Of a stretch of 64,000 bases of DNA, positions 52,259 to 60,087 are shown one piece after another (position 1 is the stretch's first letter; each line of letters starts with the position of its first letter). A model generated the notes under the pieces. The model ran no database searches. It saw only the letters and a program-made list of their open reading frames with translations, and had not been told where the DNA came from. Position numbers and translations under genes: made by a program. Origin of the DNA: Martelella mediterranea (GTDB lineage: Bacteria > Pseudomonadota > Alphaproteobacteria > Rhizobiales > Rhizobiaceae); NCBI RefSeq assembly GCF_021021415.1, contig NZ_JAINWJ010000022.1:1-64000 (forward strand). The letters are read 5' to 3'.

Positions 52259-52984
52259 TCAGTGATGGCGCGCGCCGAGATAGATCGCCTTGACGTCTTC
52301 GTCATGTGCCAATTCGTCGGCCGGACCTTCCTTGACCACGCCGCCGCCTTCCAGCACATAGCCGTAATCGGCGATATTGAGCGCCGCGCGGGCGTTCTGC
52401 TCGACGATCAGAATGGACACGCCGCTATCACGCAGGGCCTTCACCTTTTGCAGCACTTCCGCGACGATCAGCGGCGCGAGGCCCAGGCTTGGCTCATCCA
52501 GCATCAGCAGTTTCGGCCGCGCCATCAGGGTGCGGGCGATGGCCAGCATCTGCCGCTCGCCGCCCGAAAGCGTTCCGGCGCGTTGCGCACGCCGTTCATA
52601 AAGCCGCGGAAACTGCTCATAGGCCGCTTTCAGATCGGCATCGCGACTTCCGTCATGGACATTGCGCCGGGAGAAGCCGCCAAGCACGAGATTGTCGGCA
52701 ACGCTCATCGTGCCGAAAAGCTCGCGCTGCTCGGCGACAAGCCCAAGGCCCGCCATCAGCCGGTCCTCGATGGCCAGCGTGGCAATCTCCCGGCCGCCAA
52801 GCGTGATTGCGCCGCGCGCGGGCAGCAATCCCATGATGGCGTTGAGAAGGGTGGTCTTGCCCGCGCCGTTCGGCCCGATGACGGTGACGATCGAGCCGTG
52901 CCTGACCTTGAGGTTGAGCCCGTCCAGCACCTGAGCCTTGCCGTAACCGGCCGAAAGACCGCTGACAGTCAGCAGATCGCTCAT
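52259..52984 (-). CDS. LivF-type ABC transporter ATP-binding protein
   Basis: A 241-aa ATPase. Walker A GPNGAGKTTLLN (about residues 36-47), signature LSGGERQMLAIARTLMA, Walker B LLMLDEPSLGLAP and H-loop LIVEQNAR. It overlaps the LivM-LivG fusion gene by ATGA. The last gene of the Liv-type operon beginning at 57057. Confidence 0.94.
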   Translation of the reverse strand: MSDLLTVSGLSAGYGKAQVLDGLNLKVRHGSIVTVIGPNGAGKTTLLNAIMGLLPARGAITLGGREIATLAIEDRLMAGLGLVAEQRELFGTMSVADNLVLGGFSRRNVHDGSRDADLKAAYEQFPRLYERRAQRAGTLSGGERQMLAIARTLMARPKLLMLDEPSLGLAPLIVAEVLQKVKALRDSGVSILIVEQNARAALNIADYGYVLEGGGVVKEGPADELAHDEDVKAIYLGARHH

Positions 52985-54738
52985 TCTTCCACTCCCAGAT
53001 AGGCCTGCTGGACCTTTTCATTCTGCTGGATTTCCGCGGGCAGGCCCTCGGCGATCTTCTCGCCGAAATTGACCACGACGAGCCGATCCACGAGATTCAT
53101 GACAAAATCCATGTCGTGCTCGACGATCAGGATCGTCATGCCTTCGTCCCGCAGGTTCGAAAGCAAGCCATGCAATTGCTGCTTTTCCTTGTAGCGCAGC
53201 CCGGCGGCGGGTTCGTCGAGCAACAGGATCGCGGGATCGGCGGCAAGCGCGCGTGCGATTTCGACGATGCGCTGCTGGCCGAGCGCCAGATTGCCGGCCG
53301 GAACATGCAGATGCCCGGCAAGGCCAACCCGCTCGATCTGCCGTTTCGCATTGGCGAGCAAAGCCGCTTCCTCGCGCCGGTCGAGGCGAAACAGCGCCTT
53401 CAGCGCGCCGTCGCGGCCACGCCGGTGGGCGCCGACGGCGACACTCTCCAGAACGGACATGTCGTTGCGCAACTGGACATGTTGGAATGTGCGGACAACG
53501 CCCAGTTCGCAGAAGGCCGATTGCGGCGCGTTTTCGACCCGTTTGCCGCAGACCGTGAGCGTGCCCTCATTGGGCTTGAGAACGCCGGTCAGCAGGTTGA
53601 ACAGGGTGGATTTGCCCGCGCCATTGGGGCCGATGACGCCGAGAATCTGACCGGCATCCAGCTCGAACGTCATGGCGTTGACGGCCGTCAGCCCGCCGAA
53701 ACGCTTGGTCAGGCCGTCGGCAACCATCACCGGGCGCCCGGGTTCGGGTTTCTCACGCACGTCAAGCGCCAGCGCGTCGTCGGGAACGGCCCGCGGCGCC
53801 GCGCGCGGCAGGAAACGGGCGATGAACGGGCTTATGCCGCCGCTGGCAAATTGCAGGATCAGGATCATCATCACGCCGAAGACGATGTTTTCGGCCGCGC
53901 CCGCGCTGCCGAGAAGGCCGGGGATGACATCCTGCACCGTGTCGCGGATCAGGATCAGGATCGAGGCCCCGAGAATGGCGCCCCACAGGCTCGCCGCCCC
54001 GCCGATGACCGCCATGAACAGATATTCGATGCCCGCGCCAAGCCCGAAAGGCGTCGGGTTCACGAATTGCAGCAGATGGGCGTAAAGCCAGCCCGATATC
54101 GCGGCCAGCACCGCGGCATGAACGAAAATCAGCGTCTTCAGCCGGGCCGTATCGACGCCGAAGGCCTCCAGCATCACCGTCTTGCCGCGCAGCGAGCGGA
54201 TGGCGCGGCCATTACGGCTGTCGAGCAGATTTTTCACCGATATGAAGGCGATGCCGACAAAGACCCAGATCAGCCAGGTAAACGACCGGCCTTCGAGCGG
54301 CGCGCCGAAAACACTGATATGCGGCAGGCCGGACATGCCGTCATGGCCGCCGAGCGCGGTGATGTTGCCGACGAGGAAAAACAGGCTCAAACCCCAAGCC
54401 ATGGTCGAAAGCGGCAGGTAATGGCCTGAAAGACCAAGCGTCAGCATGCCGATCAGCCAGGCGCCCAGCGCGGTGACCGCCATGGCCGCAAAGATCGTAA
54501 GCCATGGCGACAGACCGAACCGCGTCGTCAGCCAGGCGGTGGTGTAGGCGCCCATGCCGACAAAGGCGGCCTGCCCGAAGGATGTCAGCCCGCCAATGCC
54601 CGTCAACAGCACAAGCCCCAGTACGACGATGCTGGCGAGGCCGATGAAATTGGCGAGCGTGAGCTGGTACGGTGAAAAGAGGAAGGAAATGGCGAAGGCC
54701 GCAAGGACGATCGCGGGACTGGCGATGCGGCGGATCAT
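52981..54738 (-). CDS. LivM-LivG fusion: ABC transporter permease fused to ATP-binding protein
   Basis: A 585-aa fusion. Residues about 1-310 form the LivM permease (LTGIGGLTSFGQAAFVGMGAY; hydrophobic helices). After a linker (about 310-335) a LivG ATPase follows, with Walker A GPNGAGKSTLFNLL (about residues 360-373), signature-region LALGQQRIVEIARALAA (LSGGQ variant), Walker B ILLLDEPAAGL and H-loop IVEHDMDFV. Such single-chain fusions are known in alphaproteobacterial Liv systems. Overlaps LivF and LivH genes by ATGA. Confidence 0.93.
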   Translation of the reverse strand: MIRRIASPAIVLAAFAISFLFSPYQLTLANFIGLASIVVLGLVLLTGIGGLTSFGQAAFVGMGAYTTAWLTTRFGLSPWLTIFAAMAVTALGAWLIGMLTLGLSGHYLPLSTMAWGLSLFFLVGNITALGGHDGMSGLPHISVFGAPLEGRSFTWLIWVFVGIAFISVKNLLDSRNGRAIRSLRGKTVMLEAFGVDTARLKTLIFVHAAVLAAISGWLYAHLLQFVNPTPFGLGAGIEYLFMAVIGGAASLWGAILGASILILIRDTVQDVIPGLLGSAGAAENIVFGVMMILILQFASGGISPFIARFLPRAAPRAVPDDALALDVREKPEPGRPVMVADGLTKRFGGLTAVNAMTFELDAGQILGVIGPNGAGKSTLFNLLTGVLKPNEGTLTVCGKRVENAPQSAFCELGVVRTFQHVQLRNDMSVLESVAVGAHRRGRDGALKALFRLDRREEAALLANAKRQIERVGLAGHLHVPAGNLALGQQRIVEIARALAADPAILLLDEPAAGLRYKEKQQLHGLLSNLRDEGMTILIVEHDMDFVMNLVDRLVVVNFGEKIAEGLPAEIQQNEKVQQAYLGVEE

Positions 54739-55784
54739 TCCTCGTCCTCCTCGGCGTGAGACTTGTCAAGATTGCGCCACAGCAAGACCGGTATGATGAG
54801 AGCAAAGACGATGACGTCCTTGAAGGCGCTGGCCCAGAACGACGAATAGGATTCCACCAGTCCGATCATCAGCGCGCCGGCAGCAGCCAGCGGATAGGAG
54901 ACCAGCCCGCCGACAATGGCCGCGATGAAACCCTTGAGGCCGATCAGAAAGCCGGTGTCGAAATAGATCGTCGTCATCGGGGCGATCAGAAGGCCCGAGA
55001 ATGCGCCGATCAGGGCGGCAATCAGAAAGGCGAGGCTGCCGGCCGCCTCCGTGCGGATGCCGACCAGGCGGGCGCCATTGCGGTTGATCGCCGTGGCGCG
55101 CAACGCCTTGCCCATCAAGGTCCGGCCGAAGAACAGCGCCAGAATGATGATCAGGACAAGCGCGCTCGCGATGATGAACAGCGCCTGCTGGCGCAAGACA
55201 ACGCCGCCCACGCGCAGGACGCCGGGGAAGATCGCTTCCGTACGCACGCCTTCCGCGCCGAAGGCAAGCAGGCCGAAACCCATCAAGACGAGGTGAATGG
55301 CCATGGCCACGATCAGCAACACCAGCACCGGCGCATGGGCGATCGGTCGGAATGCAACCCGGTACATGATCGGCCCAAGCGGCACGATGATCGCCAGCGT
55401 CAGCGCCATGCGATACCATGGGCCGAGGTCATAGGAGGCGGTTGCCACGGCGAGCAATGTGACAGCGGCCGCGACCCCGGCATAGACACCCGCAGCCCTG
55501 AGCGCGCGTCTTTCGCGACGGCGGACGAAGGTGGCGATTTCCATTGCGGCCGCGATGCCGCCACCAAGGCACAGCAACCAGACGGTCGCCGGAAGCTTCC
55601 CGGTCTCAAGCGCCGCCAGGCTCAAGGCCGTGAGCGAAACGATCTCTCCCTGGGGTATCAACATTATGCGGGTAACTGAGAACACGGTAACCAGGGTGAG
55701 GGCCAGCAATGCGTAGATCGCGCCGTTGGTTAATGCGTCCTGAGCCAGCAAAGCAGCGATCATGCCGTTCATCTGGAAGCTCAT
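54735..55784 (-). CDS. LivH-type ABC transporter permease (extended)
   Basis: A 349-aa permease, longer than the usual 290 or so. An extra stretch of about 50 residues after the third helix (RRRERRALRAAGVYAGVAAA and following) adds one or two hydrophobic segments. LivH features are GAIYALLALTLVTVFSVTRIM with IPQGEIVSL, and AINRNGARLVGIRT. The start at 55784 is preferred over ATG at 55820 but has a weak ribosome site. Confidence 0.88.
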   Translation of the reverse strand: MSFQMNGMIAALLAQDALTNGAIYALLALTLVTVFSVTRIMLIPQGEIVSLTALSLAALETGKLPATVWLLCLGGGIAAAMEIATFVRRRERRALRAAGVYAGVAAAVTLLAVATASYDLGPWYRMALTLAIIVPLGPIMYRVAFRPIAHAPVLVLLIVAMAIHLVLMGFGLLAFGAEGVRTEAIFPGVLRVGGVVLRQQALFIIASALVLIIILALFFGRTLMGKALRATAINRNGARLVGIRTEAAGSLAFLIAALIGAFSGLLIAPMTTIYFDTGFLIGLKGFIAAIVGGLVSYPLAAAGALMIGLVESYSSFWASAFKDVIVFALIIPVLLWRNLDKSHAEEDEE

Positions 55785-55848
55785 CCGGTTTTCAATAGAG
55801 GTGACGCGGACAGGCGACATGCCGCCGCCGGTCCTGTCATGAAGAAAA

Positions 55849-55874
55849 GGATGCGCATGCCTTGGAGCGCATCC
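55849..55874 (-). terminator. attenuating terminator between the binding-protein and LivH genes
   Basis: An 8-bp stem (GGATGCGC / GCGCATCC) with a 10-nt loop. On the minus strand it is followed by TTTTCTTC. It lies 14 nt past the binding-protein stop; partial termination here would make more binding protein than permease. Confidence 0.7.
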
Positions 55875-55887
55875 TCCGGCTCATAAT

Positions 55888-57057
55888 TCAGTCCTGCGGG
55901 ACGTAGATCCACTTGCCGTCTTCGATCCGGACGAGCGCCTCGGCGCGCATGTCGGTTCCGTTATGATTGGTCGGCGACATGTTGAAGACGCCCTGACTTC
56001 CGACAAGCTCTTCGGTCTTTTCGATATTGTCGCGCAACGCGGTGCGGAACTCGACAGTACCGGGTTCGGCCGTTTCCAGCGCCTTGGGGGCGGCGGCGGC
56101 AAAGATCAGATAGGCATCCCACGCGGTGGCGCCGAAGAGCGAACGCGAGCCTTCGCCATATTCGCCCTCATAGGTCTGGACGTATTTCAGCGCTTCCTGC
56201 TTGACCGGGTTATCATCGGGAAGCTGTTCGGCCACGAGCGCGGGCGACACGGCGAGCATGACGCCATCAAGCCCCGATTTACCGACGCGCAGGACATCCG
56301 GGCTCGCCATGCCCTGATTGATGTAGATCGGTCCGTCATAGCCGAGATTGCGCAGTTCCAGCACCGGCGTCACGCCGGGGGTGCCGGAGGAGCCGATGAC
56401 GACGGCATCGGGATTGACGGAGATCACGCTCAATGCCTGCGCGGTGACGGTGGTATCCTTGGCGTTGAAACGTTCATCGCCGACGACCTCGATATCATAG
56501 TCCGCCGCAGCCTTTTTGAAGGCGCCGATGAAGCTGTCGCCGAAGGCATCATTGAAGCCGATAAAGGCGACCGTCTTGTCGCCGTCCTTGTTCATCTGGC
56601 CGAAGACATAGGCGGCCATGGTGGGCTCTTCCGGCGCAAGCTTGAAGACCCAGGTCTTGTTGCCCTCGACCGGAGAGGCGATCACGGCGGAGCCGGCGAG
56701 CGAGATCATCGGCGTCTTGCCGGGGCCGACGGCCTCCACCACTGCAAGCGACGATGGCGTGATCGATGGCCCGAAGATGATGTCGACATTGTTTTCGTCC
56801 ATCAGCTTCTTGGCGGCGCGCACGGCGGCGGAAGGGTCGCTGGCGTCGTCGATAATGGTGTAGCTGACCGGCTCGTCGCCAATTTTCGTCGGCAGCAGTT
56901 CAATGGCCTGCTTTTCGGGGATGCCAAGCGAGGCCGCCGGGCCGGTGAGCGAAAGGATTGCTCCAACCTTGATTTCTGCGAATGCGTTTCCTGCCATCAA
57001 GGCGATGGAAACGGATGCCGCAAAAGCGGCAAATCGTGCGGTCTTCCTGATACGCAT
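55888..57057 (-). CDS. branched-chain-amino-acid-type ABC transporter substrate-binding protein
   Basis: A 389-aa periplasmic binding protein. Signal peptide MRIRKTARFAAFAASVSIAL with probable cleavage after AFA. The mature part begins EIKVGAILSLTGPAASLG, typical of LivJ-like type I receptors. GGGAGGAGAAGAA lies upstream of the ATG at 57057. First gene of the operon within the hpa region, so its ligand may be an arylacetate or other aromatic acid. Confidence 0.92.
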   Translation of the reverse strand: MRIRKTARFAAFAASVSIALMAGNAFAEIKVGAILSLTGPAASLGIPEKQAIELLPTKIGDEPVSYTIIDDASDPSAAVRAAKKLMDENNVDIIFGPSITPSSLAVVEAVGPGKTPMISLAGSAVIASPVEGNKTWVFKLAPEEPTMAAYVFGQMNKDGDKTVAFIGFNDAFGDSFIGAFKKAAADYDIEVVGDERFNAKDTTVTAQALSVISVNPDAVVIGSSGTPGVTPVLELRNLGYDGPIYINQGMASPDVLRVGKSGLDGVMLAVSPALVAEQLPDDNPVKQEALKYVQTYEGEYGEGSRSLFGATAWDAYLIFAAAAPKALETAEPGTVEFRTALRDNIEKTEELVGSQGVFNMSPTNHNGTDMRAEALVRIEDGKWIYVPQD

Positions 57058-57076
57058 TTCTTCTCCTCCCAGAGTG

Positions 57077-57127
57077 ATTATCTCACCATTGCTCCTCGAC
57101 AATAATGAGATAATTAACATGTGTATT
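57077..57127. promoter_or_regulatory. operator region upstream of the liv binding-protein gene
   Basis: A large dyad (57077-57114): outer arms ATTATCTCA / TGAGATAAT, and inner arms ATTG / CAAT, within 38 bp. Overlapping its outer edge is TAATTAACATGTGTATT (57111-57127), the 17-mer shared with the hpaD promoter. It lies 20-70 bp upstream of the binding-protein ATG, between this gene and the ferredoxin-reductase operon end. Confidence 0.6.
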
Positions 57128-57212
57128 GAGTAGGTGCAACCTGCTTTTCGATGATCTGCAACCGCCTGAAAGGCATGGAAGGACACGAACGGCGATCCCT
57201 GCAGCGCGTCCG

Positions 57213-58436
57213 TCAGGCGGCAAAAGCTTTCAGGCTGAATTCGGCATCGGCAACCTGGCTGGGCGATGGACGTCTGACGCCTTTGAGGATCCGGCGCATC
57301 GCCATATGGTCTGCGGCCTGGTTGATGCTTTCGGCCGCCACCAGATCATCGCCGCGAAAGCAGAAGACCGAGAACCGCCCCGACGCCATATCTCCGCGCA
57401 GCACCGTTCTGTCATGCCCCTGTGACAGCCCGGCGATCTGAAGCTTGAGCGGCCCCTGATCGCTCCAGAACCAGGGAACGGCGTCATAGGAGGTTGGCGA
57501 GCCCGTCAGGCTGCGGGCAAGGCAGCGCGCCTGATCGGTGGCGTTCTGCACGCTCTCCAGCCGGATGGGCATTTCGGCCTGCGGATGCGGAAACAACGCG
57601 CAATCGCCGATTGCTGAAATGTTTTTGGCCGATGTTCGAAGCTGATGATCGACGATAATCCCGTTGCCGACTGCCAGCCCCGCTTGCCGTGCAAGGCCGG
57701 TCTCCGCATCCGCGCCAATGCCGACAAGGACGATATCGGCCGGAATGTCATCGCCGGATGCCGTGCGAGCAGCGCCAATCCGGCCACCCTCCGCGGGAAG
57801 GAAAGCCGCGACCGTTTCCTGAAACCGGAACGTCACGCCTGCGGCCCTGTGCCGCTCATGCAGGTACTCTGCCATCGGCCGCGACAGCGCGCGCTTCAAG
57901 ATGGCGTCGGATGCTTCGATGACCGTCGTTTCAATGCCGCGTGTCGCCGCGACAGCGGCGAATTCGAGGCCGATGAAGCCCGCGCCGATGATCACCGCAC
58001 GACGCGCGCCGGCCAACGCGTCACGCAGTGCTTGCGCGTCGGCCCTGGTCCGCAGCTGATGAATGCCGGGCAGATCGCTTCCCGGCACGTTCAGGCGGCG
58101 CGCGACGCTGCCGGTGGCAAGTACCAGATGGCCAAATGGAAGAACCCAGCCGTCGGCGAGCGTTATGGACTGGCCTGCCGGATCGATTGCCGAAACCGCC
58201 GTGCCCGAGAGCCGCTCAATGCCGTTCTGCTCGAAGAAAACACCGGCCCGCAGCGGTTGGGCGTCGGCTGCCGCGCCGGTCAGATAGGCTTTCGACAGCG
58301 GCGGTTTGTGGTAGGGATTTTCCGTTTCGTTATCGATGAGCTTGAGGGGGCCGGCGAACCCGGCCTCCCTGAGTGATGCCGCGGCCTGGACGCCGGCATG
58401 ACCGGCGCCAATGATCACGATTCCGTTCTCGTTCAC
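57213..58436 (-). CDS. NAD(P)H-dependent FAD ferredoxin reductase
   Basis: A 407-aa flavoprotein of the putidaredoxin-reductase type. FAD-binding IIGAGHAGVQAAASL (about residues 6-20), NAD-binding IIGAGFIGLEFAAVAA (about 148-163) and the C-terminal FAD-contact ISAIGDCALFP. It passes electrons from NAD(P)H to the 2Fe-2S ferredoxin encoded next to it. Three nt after the ferredoxin stop; part of the P450 three-gene set. Confidence 0.93.
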   Translation of the reverse strand: MNENGIVIIGAGHAGVQAAASLREAGFAGPLKLIDNETENPYHKPPLSKAYLTGAAADAQPLRAGVFFEQNGIERLSGTAVSAIDPAGQSITLADGWVLPFGHLVLATGSVARRLNVPGSDLPGIHQLRTRADAQALRDALAGARRAVIIGAGFIGLEFAAVAATRGIETTVIEASDAILKRALSRPMAEYLHERHRAAGVTFRFQETVAAFLPAEGGRIGAARTASGDDIPADIVLVGIGADAETGLARQAGLAVGNGIIVDHQLRTSAKNISAIGDCALFPHPQAEMPIRLESVQNATDQARCLARSLTGSPTSYDAVPWFWSDQGPLKLQIAGLSQGHDRTVLRGDMASGRFSVFCFRGDDLVAAESINQAADHMAMRRILKGVRRPSPSQVADAEFSLKAFAA

Positions 58437-58439
58437 GGC

Positions 58440-58760
58440 TCAGACCTGCGTATCCGGGATCTGAACGACGATACGCTCGCAATTCCCATGCGGATGCAAC
58501 TGACAGCTCAGCCGGCTGTTGGGCGCCCGGGGGCTGGCCGCGCATTCCAGCATTTCGTCCTCCATCTCTTCCATGGCGGGCATTTCGTCCAGGCCCTCCT
58601 CGACATAGACGTGACAGGTGGCGCATTGCAGCGAACCGCCGCATTCCGCGACGATGCCATCTATCCCGTTGCCGATCGCGGCCTGCATCACGGAGGCGTC
58701 GTCTTCCACATCGACAGTCTTCTCGCTGCCGTCGGGCTGGCGAAATACAATTTTCGTCAT
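58440..58760 (-). CDS. 2Fe-2S ferredoxin (putidaredoxin type)
   Basis: A 106-aa ferredoxin. Cluster ligands appear as C-x5-C-x2-C in ECGGSLQCATC (about residues 39-48) plus a distant Cys in RLSCQL (about residue 86). The ATG at 58760 lies 7 nt after AAGGA; ATG at 58763 is an equal alternative. It is the electron carrier between the FAD reductase and the P450; the P450 stop is 10 nt upstream. Confidence 0.94.
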   Translation of the reverse strand: MTKIVFRQPDGSEKTVDVEDDASVMQAAIGNGIDGIVAECGGSLQCATCHVYVEEGLDEMPAMEEMEDEMLECAASPRAPNSRLSCQLHPHGNCERIVVQIPDTQV

Positions 58761-58770
58761 CATTCGTTCC

Positions 58771-59952
58771 TTATGCATTCCACTTGACGGGGACCGAGGT
58801 CGGGCCACGGAAGACCCATCCCGCCCATGTGACCGGCTTTTCCGCGAATGCGAGATCCGGAATCCGATGGAACAGCGTCGGCAATGCGATCTCGCCAACC
58901 TGCGCGCGCGCCACCCAGGCGCCGGCGCAGAAATGCGGGCCGCCGCCAAAGGCGATATGCGGCTTCTTCGCGCGGTTGATGTCGAAGCGGTCGGGATTGT
59001 CGAAAACGCTCTCGTCCCTGTTGCCCGATCCCAGCACGACGCCGAGCTTCGCGCCCTCGGGCAGCATCACGCCGCCGAGTTCCACGGCGCGGGTCGTCTG
59101 GCGCGGATACATGCCGATCGGCGCCACCCAGCGAACAGTCTCTTCGAATACCGGGCGCCAGAGCTTGTTGTCCGCCACCACCTGTTGCTTCTGGTCCGGG
59201 TTGGCCAGCAGTCCGACCACGGCCGTCAGGATAGCGTCGCGCGGCTCGTTGAGCCCGCCGCCGATGATGACTTTGACATTGGCCCCGATTTCTTCGCGCG
59301 TCAGCGGATCCTCGGCATGAAGCATGGACGAGATCAGCGACGGATTAGGGTTTTTCCTGTGGTAGGGGATCATCTCGTCGATAGCGGCATCGACGCCGGC
59401 CGCGGCTGCGTCGGACCGCGCCCAGATTGCGGGGTCGTCTGCGTAATTGCCCGTTCCGTCCATCATTGCCTGCGACCAGGTCTGGAGATCCTGATGGGTC
59501 GCAGTGTCCAGGCCGAGCATGGCGCGCAGCGAAAGCGCCGCGCAGGGCCCGGCAAAGCTGCCAAACAGATCGGTCTCGCCATCTGCGATGAAGTCATCGA
59601 TCAGCTGATCGACAATGGACTGAAAAACCGGAACCCAATGCTGGCGGATAACGCCCGGCCGCAGCGATGGCTCTATGGCCGTACGTTCACGCTTGTGGGC
59701 GGCGCCGTCCTTGCGCAACAGGTTATGGCCCATCACCCGTTTCATCAGCGATCCGCTTTCATCGGCACTGAAGGTTTCCGGATCGCGCTCAAGCGTCACG
59801 ATGTCGTTGTAGCGGGTGACAAGATAGCGGTTGGCGGCGGGCACGAAGGCGACCGGCTCGTGCGCGCGCAGTTTCTTATAGGTCGGATAGGGATCCAAGG
59901 CCAGGTCGGCAAGCTTCACCGATTGGCCAATCGATGCGGATTGAACGGACAT
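58771..59952 (-). CDS. cytochrome P450
   Basis: A 393-aa soluble bacterial P450. Heme loop FGGGPHFCAGAWVAR (Cys ligand about residue 346), K-helix ExxR as ETVR (EETVRWVAP), meander NPDRFDINR. The I helix reads GGGLNEPRDAILTA, so the usual acid-Thr pair of (A/G)Gx(D/E)T is replaced. GGAGGAG lies upstream of the ATG at 59952. First gene of the P450-ferredoxin-reductase set. In the hpa context it may demethylate or hydroxylate an aromatic acid that enters through homoprotocatechuate (hypothesis). Confidence 0.93.
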   Translation of the reverse strand: MSVQSASIGQSVKLADLALDPYPTYKKLRAHEPVAFVPAANRYLVTRYNDIVTLERDPETFSADESGSLMKRVMGHNLLRKDGAAHKRERTAIEPSLRPGVIRQHWVPVFQSIVDQLIDDFIADGETDLFGSFAGPCAALSLRAMLGLDTATHQDLQTWSQAMMDGTGNYADDPAIWARSDAAAAGVDAAIDEMIPYHRKNPNPSLISSMLHAEDPLTREEIGANVKVIIGGGLNEPRDAILTAVVGLLANPDQKQQVVADNKLWRPVFEETVRWVAPIGMYPRQTTRAVELGGVMLPEGAKLGVVLGSGNRDESVFDNPDRFDINRAKKPHIAFGGGPHFCAGAWVARAQVGEIALPTLFHRIPDLAFAEKPVTWAGWVFRGPTSVPVKWNA

Positions 59953-60050
59953 TTGCTCCTCCATTTCAGCGGTATCCGGTCCTCCAACCGGGTTGACCGG
60001 AGCTTCGGAAGAAAGACTTAATTTGTAAAACATTTATTTCCGGGATATTT

Positions 60051-60065
60051 ATCGGGTTTCCCGAT
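60051..60065. promoter_or_regulatory. LysR-type site between P450 and LysR genes
   Basis: Palindrome ATCGGG-TTT-CCCGAT, which contains T-N11-A. It is 22 bp from the LysR start and about 100 bp from the P450 start. Probable LysR binding site for autoregulation and P450-operon control. Confidence 0.5.
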
Positions 60066-60087
60066 TAATGGTTTCAGAGGGACCACA

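Noticed and set aside
53116-54429. Plus-strand open frame opposite the LivM-LivG fusion
   Set aside because: Antisense shadow with Arg/Gln/Asp-rich composition; the minus-strand frame has clear Walker and signature motifs.
52981-54738. LivM-LivG fusion as a possible frameshift or assembly artefact
   Set aside because: Both domains are complete, the linker is in frame, the adjacent genes overlap by ATGA, and such fusions are known in the family.
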